Notes under the pieces: generated by a model
Databases searched by the model: none
What the model was told of the DNA's origin: nothing
The model's input: only the letters and a program-made list of their open reading frames with translations
Shown: positions 23,167 to 31,224 of the stretch, piece after piece
Layout of the letters: each line of letters starts with the position of its first letter
Numbering within the stretch: the first letter of the stretch is position 1
Program-made: the position numbers and the translations under genes
Assembly (NCBI GenBank): GCA_049700195.1
Contig: JBNAVY010000024.1
Coordinates: 1-31,246, forward strand
Direction: 5' to 3'
Length of the DNA stretch: 31,246 nucleotides
Origin: JBNAVY01 sp049700195
GTDB lineage: Bacteria; Bacillota; Thermoanaerobacteria; Thermoanaerobacterales; Thermoanaerobacteraceae

Positions 23167-25131
23167 GTGGATAAAAAATTTTATAGACTTATATCATCTG
23201 TAAGTATAATAAATATTTTACTTTCAATTGCACTGACGGCTTTTATGTTTTATTACAATACCTATATTGCTTCTATATCTATAATTATTTTAGCTTATAT
23301 ATTTTTAAGTCACTATTTTGAGATAAGGAAAAAACGCATTGAACTTGACAGATATATAGAAAGCTTGTTTTTTAATGTAGATAAAGCATCAAAAAACGCC
23401 ATATCTAAAATGCCTATACCAGCTGCCATATTAAATAACAATGGTGATATAATTTGGTTTAATACAAGCTATGCCCAAACCTTTAGCAAGGATGAAGATA
23501 TTAAAAAAGTAATTAAAAAATATGCTATGATAAAAAGTGAAGAAACCAGGCACCAAATAGAAATTGATGGAAGATATTATTTAATCCTTAAAGTTGATTT
23601 CCAAGCCAAGAGGCATAAAAATGAAATAAGCAAAACGCTATTTTTTATTGATAATACAGATTATGTTATACTAAAAAGAAACATGGAATTAAACCAGCCT
23701 GTGATAGGGAATGTGCTTATAGATAATTATGAAGAAGCTATGACGTCTTTAGAAGACATAAAAAAAGCGATTATTTCCTCGGAAATAGAAAAGAAACTTT
23801 CTGAATGGGCATTGAGTTTACAGGCATTTATTAAAAAATATGATGAAGGGAAATATTTTTTAATATTTAATAAAAAAAATTTAACTAAATTAGAAGATAG
23901 TAAATTTGAGATTTTAGATGATATAAGAGATATTAATGAAGGGAATAAGATTCCTCTAACATTAAGCATAGGTATAGGAACAGGTTCACATGATTTTCTG
24001 ATTTTAAATGAATATGCTTCAACAGCATTAGATCTGGCTTTAGGGAGGGGAGGAGATCAAGCTGTTATAAAATGTGGTGATAAAATTTCATTTTATGGAG
24101 GTAAGACACAGGCTGTTGAAAAGAGAACTAAGGTCAAGGCAAGGGTTATTGCTCATGCAATAAGAGAACTAATTACTGATTCTTCTACTATATTTTTAAT
24201 GGGACATAATTTTATGGATTTTGATTCTTTAGGTGCTGCAATAGGTATGTATAGAGCTTCTATGTCGCTTGGCAAAAAAGCTTATATAATAATGGACAAA
24301 TCTAATGTAGCTATTGATGAACTTGTAAAAAGAATAAAAAGCGAGGATGGTTATGCTGATTTATTTATAAAAAGCAGTGAAGTAAAGAATCTTGTAAATA
24401 AAGACAGCTTGCTTATTGTTGTTGATACACATCGACCGAGTTATTTAAATTATCCTGAAATTGTAGACATGGTGGAAAGAATAATTGTAATAGATCATCA
24501 CAGAAGGGGTAAAGAGTTTATAGATAAAGCAATACTTGTGTATTTAGAACCCTATGCATCATCCGCATGTGAATTAGTTACGGAGATTTTGCAATATATA
24601 GTTGATAAAATTGATATAAAACCTATAGAAGCAGAGGCATTAATGGCAGGTATTGCTGTAGATACGAAAAATTTTACCTTTAGAACTGGTTCTAGAACTT
24701 TTGAAGCTGCATCATTTTTAAGAAGAAAGGGAGCTGATACCACTTCTGTAAAACAGCTTTTTCAAAATGATTTAGATTCTTATATATTAAAAGCAGAAAT
24801 AGTACAGAAAGCTGAAATACTTAATAATGGAATAGCCATAGCGATAAGCCCTGCTAATGCAAATAATCTGATTATTGCACAGGCAGCAGACGAACTATTA
24901 ACTATAAAAGGGATTAAAGCTTCTTTTGTACTTTTAGAAAGAGAAGGAGATATTGCAATAAGCGGAAGGTCTATGGGAGATATAAATGTTCAGATTATAC
25001 TTGAAAAACTTGGAGGTGGAGGTCATCTTACGGTTGCAGGAGCACAAGTAAAAAAACCACTTAAAGAGGTTATAAATTTACTAAAAGATGCTATTAATGA
25101 ATATTTTAATGAGGAAGGTGAAGATAAATGA
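23167..25131 (+). CDS. gdpP: Cyclic-di-AMP phosphodiesterase GdpP
   Basis: A 654-residue protein with two N-terminal membrane helices (about 8-50), a PAS-like domain (about 65-150), a degenerate GGDEF domain (about 175-310) and a DHH/DHHA1 phosphodiesterase (about 335-650). Catalytic metal-binding motifs are GHNFMDFDSLGAA (near 345), VVDTHRP and VIDHHRRG (near 443); the end contains GGGGHLTVAGAQV. GdpP hydrolyses c-di-AMP, a signal controlling potassium and wall homeostasis. It starts at GTG behind GAGGTGAT. The stop overlaps the rplI start by four bases. Confidence 0.93.
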   Translation: MDKKFYRLISSVSIINILLSIALTAFMFYYNTYIASISIIILAYIFLSHYFEIRKKRIELDRYIESLFFNVDKASKNAISKMPIPAAILNNNGDIIWFNTSYAQTFSKDEDIKKVIKKYAMIKSEETRHQIEIDGRYYLILKVDFQAKRHKNEISKTLFFIDNTDYVILKRNMELNQPVIGNVLIDNYEEAMTSLEDIKKAIISSEIEKKLSEWALSLQAFIKKYDEGKYFLIFNKKNLTKLEDSKFEILDDIRDINEGNKIPLTLSIGIGTGSHDFLILNEYASTALDLALGRGGDQAVIKCGDKISFYGGKTQAVEKRTKVKARVIAHAIRELITDSSTIFLMGHNFMDFDSLGAAIGMYRASMSLGKKAYIIMDKSNVAIDELVKRIKSEDGYADLFIKSSEVKNLVNKDSLLIVVDTHRPSYLNYPEIVDMVERIIVIDHHRRGKEFIDKAILVYLEPYASSACELVTEILQYIVDKIDIKPIEAEALMAGIAVDTKNFTFRTGSRTFEAASFLRRKGADTTSVKQLFQNDLDSYILKAEIVQKAEILNNGIAIAISPANANNLIIAQAADELLTIKGIKASFVLLEREGDIAISGRSMGDINVQIILEKLGGGGHLTVAGAQVKKPLKEVINLLKDAINEYFNEEGEDK

Positions 25132-25571
25132 AAGTAATATTAGTAAAGGATGTAAAAGATGTTGGAAAAGCGGGAGATGTAGTAAATATAAGTGATGGCT
25201 ATGGAAGAAATTATTTGCTACCAAGAGGATTAGCAATTGAGGCGAATAAATCTAACATGAATATATTAAATGAAAAGAAGAAAAAAGAAGAGAGAAAGAA
25301 AAATCAAGAATTAGAACAAGCTAGGGAAATTGCAGAAAAACTTTCAAATACTACAATAATCCTGAAAGTTAAAAGTGGTGAAAATGGTAAACTTTTTGGT
25401 TCAATAACTTCAAAAGATATACAGGAAGAATTAAAGAAAAAGGGTTTTGATATTGATAAAAAGAAAATAGTTTTGCCTGATAATATAAAAACTATAGGGA
25501 GTTATACTGTTGACATAAAAGTTTACAGCGGAGTAAATGCAAAAATAAAAATAGATGTAATTTCAGAGTAA
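25128..25571 (+). CDS. rplI: 50S ribosomal protein L9
   Basis: A 147-residue L9 with the N-terminal domain MKVILVKDVKDVGKAGDVVN and the signature GYGRNYLLPRGLA, a long connecting helix (about 42-75), and a C-terminal domain containing GKLFGSITSKDI. The ATG lies within the gdpP stop (ATGA), so translation is coupled. The dnaB start follows 17 bp after the stop. The order gdpP-rplI-dnaB is conserved in Firmicutes. Confidence 0.96.
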   Translation: MKVILVKDVKDVGKAGDVVNISDGYGRNYLLPRGLAIEANKSNMNILNEKKKKEERKKNQELEQAREIAEKLSNTTIILKVKSGENGKLFGSITSKDIQEELKKKGFDIDKKKIVLPDNIKTIGSYTVDIKVYSGVNAKIKIDVISE

Positions 25572-25588
25572 AAAGTTGGTGGATAAAG

Positions 25589-26917
25589 ATGGACTTAACA
25601 AGAGTACCTCCCCAAAATGTTGAAGCAGAACAAGCGGTTTTAGGAGCAATGCTTTTATCAAGAGATGCTATAATAGATGCCTCAGAAATTATAAATGAAG
25701 AAGATTTTTACAAAGAATCTCATAAAAAAATTTATAATATAATTATGGATATGTTTGAAAAAAATATACCAGTTGATATTGTAACCATTGTTGATGAATT
25801 AAGACGTATTGAATTATTAGAAGCTGTAGGTGGATTAGATTATATAACTAACTTATCATCAAGTGTAGTAACTATTGCCAATGTTTCCTATTATGCAAAA
25901 ATCATTAAAGAAAAGGCAATATTAAGAAGGTTAATTGAAGCTTCTTCAAGTATTATTGAAATTAGTTATCAAGGAGAAAATGTTGAGAGTATATTGGATA
26001 CAGCAGAACAGAAGATATTTGATATTGCTCAAGGTAGAAATACAACTAACTTTTTTCCAATAAAGAATGTTTTAATGGATACCTTTTATAAGATAGATGA
26101 ATTATATAAAAACAAAGGTCAGCTCACTGGCATACCATCAGGTTTCCCTGATTTAGATTTAAAAACTTCTGGCTTTCAGCCATCTGATTTTATATTAGTT
26201 GCTGCAAGGCCTTCAATGGGGAAAACTTCGTTTGCATTAAATATTGCACAAAATGCTGCGGTTTCAACAGATAAGCCTGTTGCCATATTTAGCCTGGAGA
26301 TGTCAAAAGAACAACTTGTAAATAGACTTATTTGTTCTACTGCTAATATAGATAGTCAGAAAATGAGGACTGGTAATCTAGAAGATGATGATTGGGAAAA
26401 ATTAGCAGCCGCTATGGCTCCACTTTCAAAAGCACCTATATATATTGATGATACACCTGGAATAAGTGTAATGGATATAAGAGCAAAGTGCAGGAGATTG
26501 AAATTAGAAAAAGGACTTGGAATGGTTTTAATAGATTATCTTCAATTAATGCAAGGTAGAGGCAGAATAGAAAACAGACAGCAGGAAGTTTCAGAAATAT
26601 CAAGGTCTTTAAAAGGGCTTGCAAGAGAATTGAATGTTCCAATAATCACTCTTTCGCAGCTCTCTCGTGCACCAGAAGCCAGATCAGACCATAGACCAGT
26701 TCTAAGCGATCTAAGAGAATCAGGTGCTATAGAACAAGATGCTGATATAGTAATGTTTTTATATAGAGATGATTATTATAACAAAGATTCAGAAAAGAAA
26801 AATATAGCAGAAGTTATAATTGCAAAGCATAGAAATGGACCAACAGGTACCATAGAATTATTATGGTTAGGTCAATATACAAAGTTTGTTAGTATAGATA
26901 AATACAGAACAGAATAA
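25589..26917 (+). CDS. dnaB: Replicative DNA helicase DnaB
   Basis: A 442-residue hexameric helicase (called DnaC in B. subtilis). The N-terminal domain starts RVPPQNVEAEQAVLGAMLL. The RecA-like domain contains Walker A ARPSMGKTSFALN (near 205), Walker B MVLIDYLQLM, and LSRAPEARSDHRPVLSDLRE with the arginine-finger region nearby. The length is standard and there is no intein. It probably belongs to the gdpP-rplI transcript. Confidence 0.96.
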   Translation: MDLTRVPPQNVEAEQAVLGAMLLSRDAIIDASEIINEEDFYKESHKKIYNIIMDMFEKNIPVDIVTIVDELRRIELLEAVGGLDYITNLSSSVVTIANVSYYAKIIKEKAILRRLIEASSSIIEISYQGENVESILDTAEQKIFDIAQGRNTTNFFPIKNVLMDTFYKIDELYKNKGQLTGIPSGFPDLDLKTSGFQPSDFILVAARPSMGKTSFALNIAQNAAVSTDKPVAIFSLEMSKEQLVNRLICSTANIDSQKMRTGNLEDDDWEKLAAAMAPLSKAPIYIDDTPGISVMDIRAKCRRLKLEKGLGMVLIDYLQLMQGRGRIENRQQEVSEISRSLKGLARELNVPIITLSQLSRAPEARSDHRPVLSDLRESGAIEQDADIVMFLYRDDYYNKDSEKKNIAEVIIAKHRNGPTGTIELLWLGQYTKFVSIDKYRTE

Positions 26918-26949
26918 AATTATTATTTAATAAAGGGATGATTTTTACA

Positions 26950-27627
26950 GTGAGTAATATTGATTATTTAAAGGAAATTCCCTTTTTTAGAGAAATAGGT
27001 GAAGAAAATCTGACTGAATTAAATAATATTTCAAAAATAAGGCATCTTAAAAAAGGAACCATATTATTTATAGAAGGAAACAAAGCAGAATCTATCTTTA
27101 TTGTTAAGAATGGAAAAATTAAAATTTCTAAGATTTCCTCCGTAGGTAAAGAATATATAATAAAAATAATGGAATCTGGTGATATATTTGCAGAATCTAC
27201 ACTTTTTATAGGAGGAGAATATCCGGCAACAGCTGAAGTAGTAGAAGATGCTCAAGTAGTAGAAATAAAAAATTCGGATATTGAAAATCTTATTTTAAAA
27301 AACAGCGTCATAGCTCTTAGCATAATAAAATTGATGGCTAAAAGACTTAAAAATATAGCAGTTATAATTGAAAATTTAGCGTTAAAAGATTCTATAGGAA
27401 GAACAGCATCAGTTTTATTAACCTTTGCTAAAGAGAGGGGTATATCCACAAAAGAAGGAATTTTGGTAGAAATAGAACTGAAAAGGCAGGAACTGGCCAA
27501 TTTGGTTGGCACTTCTCGGGAAAATATCTCAAGAAATTTAAGTCAAATGGATAAAGATGGAATAATAAGCCTTAGCAAGGATAAAATATTAATAAGAGAT
27601 TTAGAAAAACTCAGAAATTTATTCTGA
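26950..27627 (+). CDS. Crp/Fnr family transcriptional regulator, probable hcp regulator
   Basis: A 225-residue regulator with an N-terminal cyclic-nucleotide-type sensor domain (about 10-125), a long dimer helix, and a winged helix-turn-helix whose recognition helix is SRENISR (189-195). R190 and E191 match the CRP residues that read TGTGA, whereas S194-R195 look more like FNR. The protein contains no cysteine, so an FNR-type iron-sulfur sensor is excluded. The GTG at 26950 has GGGATGA at a good distance; an ATG at 26938 lies on top of that site. Its neighbour is hcp, with a perfect palindrome between them, so an HcpR-like nitrosative-stress role is inferred. Confidence 0.82.
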   Translation: MSNIDYLKEIPFFREIGEENLTELNNISKIRHLKKGTILFIEGNKAESIFIVKNGKIKISKISSVGKEYIIKIMESGDIFAESTLFIGGEYPATAEVVEDAQVVEIKNSDIENLILKNSVIALSIIKLMAKRLKNIAVIIENLALKDSIGRTASVLLTFAKERGISTKEGILVEIELKRQELANLVGTSRENISRNLSQMDKDGIISLSKDKILIRDLEKLRNLF

Positions 27628-27631
27628 TTTT

Positions 27632-27657
27632 GTCCCAAAGTTATTTGGGGCTTTTTT
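27632..27657 (+). terminator. Terminator between the Crp-type gene and hcp
   Basis: GTCCCAAA (27632-27639), loop GTTA, and TTTGGGGC (27644-27651) form an 8-bp stem with one G-U, followed by six T. hcp is therefore transcribed from its own promoter. Confidence 0.8.
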
Positions 27658-27663
27658 ATTATA

Positions 27664-27679
27664 TGTGATTTTTGTCACA
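27664..27679. promoter_or_regulatory. Crp-type operator upstream of hcp
   Basis: TGTGATTTTTGTCACA is a perfect TGTGA-N6-TCACA dyad, the consensus of CRP-type regulators. A possible hcp promoter places TTGTCA (27672-27677) as -35 within it and TTAAAT (27695-27700) as -10 with a 17-nt spacer. Overlap with the -35 fits either repression or class II-type activation. Confidence 0.75.
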
Positions 27680-27743
27680 GACTTAAGTTATAAATTAAAT
27701 TATCATATATGTGATTCATAAATTGCAATGAGGAGGTAAAAAA

Positions 27744-29387
27744 ATGAGTATGTTTTGCTACCAATGTCAAGAGACATTAAAGAATATGGGGTGTACTACT
27801 GTTGGGGTATGTGGGAAAAAAGCCGATGTAGCTAACCTTCAGGATTTACTTATATTTACTTTAAAGGGTATTGCATTATTAAATTTAAAAGCAAGGGAGA
27901 TTAAAATAAATAATCAAAAAACTGATAAATTTATTTTTGATAGTCTTTTTTCTACGATTACAAATGTAAATTTTGATAAAAATTATTTTATCAAACGTAT
28001 TAAAGAAGGAGTTGCAATACGTGAAGAAATAAAAAGTGAATTAGAAAAGATGAATATTAAAATTAACAATACTAATGATGCAATAAACTGGTTATATGGC
28101 ACAGATAAAGATATAGAAGAGATATCAGAAGAAGTAGGAGTTTTATCTACAGAAGATGAAGACATAAGGTCTTTAAGAGAATTAATAACATATGGTCTAA
28201 AAGGAATGGCAGCATATACTTTTCATGCATATGTATTAGGATACAAAGATGACAATATATTAAGGTTTATAGAAGAAGCCCTTGCCCTTTTAATAGATGA
28301 TTCATTGACTGTGGATGATTATATTGCTCTTGCTTTAAAAACAGGGGAAATAGGTGTTAATGCAATGGAACTTTTAGATAGAGCTAACACGTCATCTTAT
28401 GGTAATCCTGAAATAACAAAAGTCAATATTGGAGTAAGAAATAATCCGGGAGTATTAATAAGCGGTCACGATTTAAAGGACTTAGAACAGCTTCTGGAAC
28501 AAACTGTTGGCACAGGTGTAGATGTATATACTCATGGAGAGATGTTACCAGCACACTATTATCCTGCTTTTAAGAAATATCCTCATTTTGTAGGCAATTA
28601 TGGCAATGCATGGTGGCAGCAGGACAAAGAATTCGAACTATTTAACGGACCAATTTTAATGACTACAAACTGCCTCATTCCGCCTAAAGACTCTTATAAA
28701 GACAGAGTATACACTACAGGTGTTGTAGGCTTTGAAGGGGTAAAACACATTCCTGAAGGACCAGATGGCAAGAAAGATTTCTCAAAGATAATTGAGCATG
28801 CCAAAAGGTCCAAACCTCCTGTAGAGATTGAAAGAGGAGAAATAATAGGAGGCTTTGCTCACAACCAGGTTTTAGAGTTAGCAGATAAGATTGTAGAAGC
28901 AGTAAAGACAGGAGCAATAAAGAGATTCTTTGTAATGGCAGGCTGTGACGGAAGAATGAAAAGTAGAACATATTATACAGAATTTGCCAAAGCTCTTCCA
29001 AAGGACACTGTGATTCTAACCGCAGGATGTGCAAAATACAGATATAACAAGCTTAATCTTGGAGACATAAATGGTATTCCAAGAGTGTTGGATGCCGGAC
29101 AGTGCAACGACTCTTATTCCCTTGCTGTAATAGCAATGAAGCTTAAAGAAGTATTTAGATTAAAAGACATAAATGAACTTCCTATATCATATAATATTGC
29201 GTGGTATGAACAAAAAGCTGTAATAGTACTTCTGGCACTGCTTTATCTTGGAGTAAAAGATATTCACTTAGGACCAACACTTCCCGCTTTCCTATCACCA
29301 AATGTGACAAAAGTTTTAGTTGAGAAATTTGGGATTGGCGGTATAACAAACGTAGAAGACGACCTAAAAATGTTCTTAGGGGTATAA
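27744..29387 (+). CDS. hcp: Hybrid cluster protein (hydroxylamine reductase)
   Basis: A 547-residue Hcp. This cytoplasmic iron-sulfur enzyme reduces hydroxylamine in vitro and is thought to remove nitric oxide in vivo. Four N-terminal cysteines (C5, C8, C17, C23; C-x2-C-x8-C-x5-C) bind the first cluster. The hybrid cluster ligands are recognisable in ISGHDLKD (His), THGEMLPAHYY (Glu), TTNCLIPP (Cys), MAGCDG (Cys), TAGCAKYRYNK (Cys) and AGQCNDSYS (Cys). AGGAGG precedes the ATG. The cysteine spacing is that of anaerobes. It stands alone, downstream of the Crp-type regulator and its operator. Confidence 0.96.
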   Translation: MSMFCYQCQETLKNMGCTTVGVCGKKADVANLQDLLIFTLKGIALLNLKAREIKINNQKTDKFIFDSLFSTITNVNFDKNYFIKRIKEGVAIREEIKSELEKMNIKINNTNDAINWLYGTDKDIEEISEEVGVLSTEDEDIRSLRELITYGLKGMAAYTFHAYVLGYKDDNILRFIEEALALLIDDSLTVDDYIALALKTGEIGVNAMELLDRANTSSYGNPEITKVNIGVRNNPGVLISGHDLKDLEQLLEQTVGTGVDVYTHGEMLPAHYYPAFKKYPHFVGNYGNAWWQQDKEFELFNGPILMTTNCLIPPKDSYKDRVYTTGVVGFEGVKHIPEGPDGKKDFSKIIEHAKRSKPPVEIERGEIIGGFAHNQVLELADKIVEAVKTGAIKRFFVMAGCDGRMKSRTYYTEFAKALPKDTVILTAGCAKYRYNKLNLGDINGIPRVLDAGQCNDSYSLAVIAMKLKEVFRLKDINELPISYNIAWYEQKAVIVLLALLYLGVKDIHLGPTLPAFLSPNVTKVLVEKFGIGGITNVEDDLKMFLGV

Positions 29388-29462
29388 TCAAACATCGTGG
29401 ACAGTTCAGTGGTGTTATAAAATTTTCCAGCAAACCTTAGGGCTAGTTTTATTTATTAATAT

Positions 29463-29757
29463 CAAAAAGCTCTCTAATTTTATTGACAAAGTTTAAAAAG
29501 TGGCATTTTGTTTGTAAATGCGACTTGTTGCCAAAGCGATAACTAAACTTGGCGAGCTTGAGAAGCGAAGGCGGGGCGAGCGAAGCGAGCGGCCACCTGA
29601 ACTCGAAGGGCGAATTGGCCGGCACCCCGCCGGAGCTCGAAAAGTGAGCCTTAGTTTAGTCGCTTTGCAACTCTGGAGCATTAACACAAAATGCCACTTA
29701 AATTAATATGGGTTTTGTCAACAGTCTGAAGCTCTCTAATTTCTGGAGAGCTTTTTG
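29463..29757. repeat. GC-rich imperfect palindrome of about 295 bp (MITE-like or structured RNA)
   Basis: The two halves are complementary over most of their length. Pairs include CAAAAAGCTCTC (29463-29474) with GAGAGCTTTTTG (29746-29757), TTGACAAA with TTTGTCAA, AAGTGGCATTTTGT with ACAAAATGCCACTT, ACTAAACT with AGTTTAGT, and GGCGGGG with CCCCGCC near the centre. The core (about 29550-29645) is far richer in GC than its surroundings. AGCTCTCTAATTT occurs directly repeated at 29468-29480 and 29730-29742, possibly a target duplication. No credible protein is encoded; open frames on both strands follow from the palindrome. Confidence 0.75.
29729..29757 (+). terminator. Terminator hairpin, probably the original one of hcp
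   Basis: AAGCTCTC (29729-29736), a 9-nt loop, and GAGAGCTT (29746-29753) continue into a T run. It lies 340 bp after hcp at the right edge of the palindromic element. The right arm can alternatively pair with 29463-29474. Confidence 0.65.
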
Positions 29758-29856
29758 TTTTGTCCTTTGATAGAATACTCTATCTCATTAATGGATGTGA
29801 CAAAATAATTGAAAATTTTAGGTTTAAGATGTAAAATGAGAGAGAAAAATTTCATT

Positions 29857-30304
29857 TTATTCATGACTTTTTATTACAAACCTATTATTCTCCTTAGAGA
29901 TTTCCAAATTATAAAACTTCCTGCAGGACTCCATAATCGTCTTTATAAGTTTTTCCTGACCAGTTATTTCGTGTAAATGTATGGATTTAGATAAAGAGTT
30001 TTTTCAAACTTTCAAAATCTCCGCTTTCAAGTTTCTTTTCAAGAGAGGATTTTATGTCAAAGAAAGTAGAATAATCTTTTAATCTGTATTTTAGAAGCAA
30101 TTCGTTTAAATCTTTTTTATAGAGATGGGACAAAATATCTAAAGTTTCCTGTTTGGTTATGACTTGACCGTTTTCAATTTTTCTAAGTGCATCCCTGCTG
30201 ATGAAAGCTTGTTCAGCAACATCGCTTTGGGGAAGTCACAGAGATTTGCGGATATTTTTAAGTTCTTCACCAAAAGTTTCTAAATCGTAATATAAACCAT
30301 CCAT
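29857..30304 (-). pseudogene. Broken HTH (XRE-type) transcriptional regulator
   Basis: From ATG at 30304 the frame reads MDGLYYDLETFGEELKNIRK, then hits TGA at 30236-30238 (codon 23) inside the helix-turn-helix. It resumes LPQSDVAEQAFISRDALRKI and runs to a stop at 29987-29989. The rest (GQEKLIKTIMESCRKFYNL... to 29857) is in another frame, so a frameshift also occurred. The helix-turn-helix with IENG is the usual XRE pattern; the C-terminal part resembles the TPR-like region of such regulators. A good promoter and a palindrome remain upstream, suggesting recent loss. Confidence 0.75.
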
Positions 30305-30319
30305 TTTTTAACACCTCAT

Positions 30320-30335
30320 GCCGATTAAAATCGGC
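30320..30335. promoter_or_regulatory. Operator-like palindrome before the HTH pseudogene
   Basis: GCCGATTAAAATCGGC is a hexamer dyad (GCCGAT/ATCGGC) placed between the promoter and the start of the broken regulator. It would suit autoregulation, or form a small RNA hairpin in the leader. Confidence 0.45.
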
Positions 30336-30359
30336 TTGAAATTATCCTGGTTATTATCT

Positions 30360-30388
30360 ATTATATAGTTAAAAGAAGGAAATGTAAA
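30360..30388 (-). promoter_or_regulatory. Promoter of the HTH pseudogene
   Basis: On the minus strand, TTTACA (30388-30383), 17 nt, TATAAT (30365-30360). This is near consensus and correctly placed about 55 nt upstream of the pseudogene start. Confidence 0.65.
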
Positions 30389-30578
30389 AGGCAGTTGAAG
30401 ATGGAATGAAGAAGAATGTAAACACTAAAAATTGCCAGTAGATAACTTCATTTTTTGAGAATTTTTAAAAAGTAACATTAATAGAAAATATAATTACATA
30501 CATGGATGACCCCATTTTACAGTATAGTTTGTTTTTCAAGTAAGAATAAATGAAAAAAATAATCTGGGAGGAAGAAAA

Positions 30579-31166
30579 ATGAAGAAAAAATTATATTTTA
30601 TTTCATTATCCTTATTGATTTTCTTTCTTTTTGTGGCTTGCTCGGAGAAGATAGGTACAATTCCTGAAAATTATTCATATAATTATGATAACTATCTAGA
30701 GTACGATTACATGAAAAAAGCTGGAGATACTGAAGGCTCATTTAGTTTTAAATATCCAAAGGGATGGGTTGTAGAAAAATTACCTACATGGGAAGCAACT
30801 TCAGAAAAGGAAGCTTCTCCAGATTGGGGAGTAGAATTGTACAAAGAGGGGGATAAAGAAAATAAGATAACAATAGTTGGGATTGTAGGGGGTGTGCCTG
30901 TAGATAAAAGCCGAGGGAATGAGTGGGAAAAACAGGGTTTTCAAAAAAGTCAACTCGTGGTTGGAAATGTGAAAAGAGGGGAAGTATACTCTGTAATAGT
31001 TGAAAACAAAGTAAAAATAGTGGTTCTTTATTATGACAAAGATAACCCACCAAGATTTGAGTCTGGCTGGCGCTTGGAAGCTCATACCCAAGTCGACAAA
31101 CAATTTTATAATAAGAACAAAAATGAAGTATGGCATATTTTAGCTAGCGTAAAGAAAATTGAATAA
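30579..31166 (+). CDS. Small lipoprotein of unknown function
   Basis: A 195-residue protein. The N-terminus MKKKLYFISLSLLIFFLFVAC is a lipoprotein signal peptide with a lipobox ending at Cys21, so the mature protein is anchored outside the cytoplasmic membrane. The body contains GSFSFKYPKGWVVEKLPTWE and later IVVLYYDKDNPP, and ends VWHILASVKKIE. This layout recalls PsbP-like small lipoproteins, in which a GxSFxYPxxW segment begins a beta-rich domain and a closing IxxSxKxxE follows, but I cannot name a family firmly. GGGAGGA precedes the ATG. No partner gene is visible. Confidence 0.8.
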   Translation: MKKKLYFISLSLLIFFLFVACSEKIGTIPENYSYNYDNYLEYDYMKKAGDTEGSFSFKYPKGWVVEKLPTWEATSEKEASPDWGVELYKEGDKENKITIVGIVGGVPVDKSRGNEWEKQGFQKSQLVVGNVKRGEVYSVIVENKVKIVVLYYDKDNPPRFESGWRLEAHTQVDKQFYNKNKNEVWHILASVKKIE

Positions 31167-31224
31167 AACTGCTATTGAGTATCAATTGTAATTATAGTAT
31201 TTTGCTACTTTATAAATCAGTGCA

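Noticed and set aside
28714..29433. Minus-strand open frames of 83 and 106 codons opposite the end of hcp
   Set aside because: Antisense to a fully conserved enzyme; leucine-rich nonsense composition and no ribosome binding site.
29493..29706. Open frames of about 60 codons on both strands inside the GC-rich palindrome
   Set aside because: They arise because the element is palindromic and GC-rich with few stops. There is no ribosome binding site and the composition is Arg/Ser-rich low complexity.
30784..31136. Two overlapping minus-strand open frames of 89 and 111 codons opposite the lipoprotein gene
   Set aside because: They mirror a real gene with a clear signal peptide and start signals, and have no start signals of their own.
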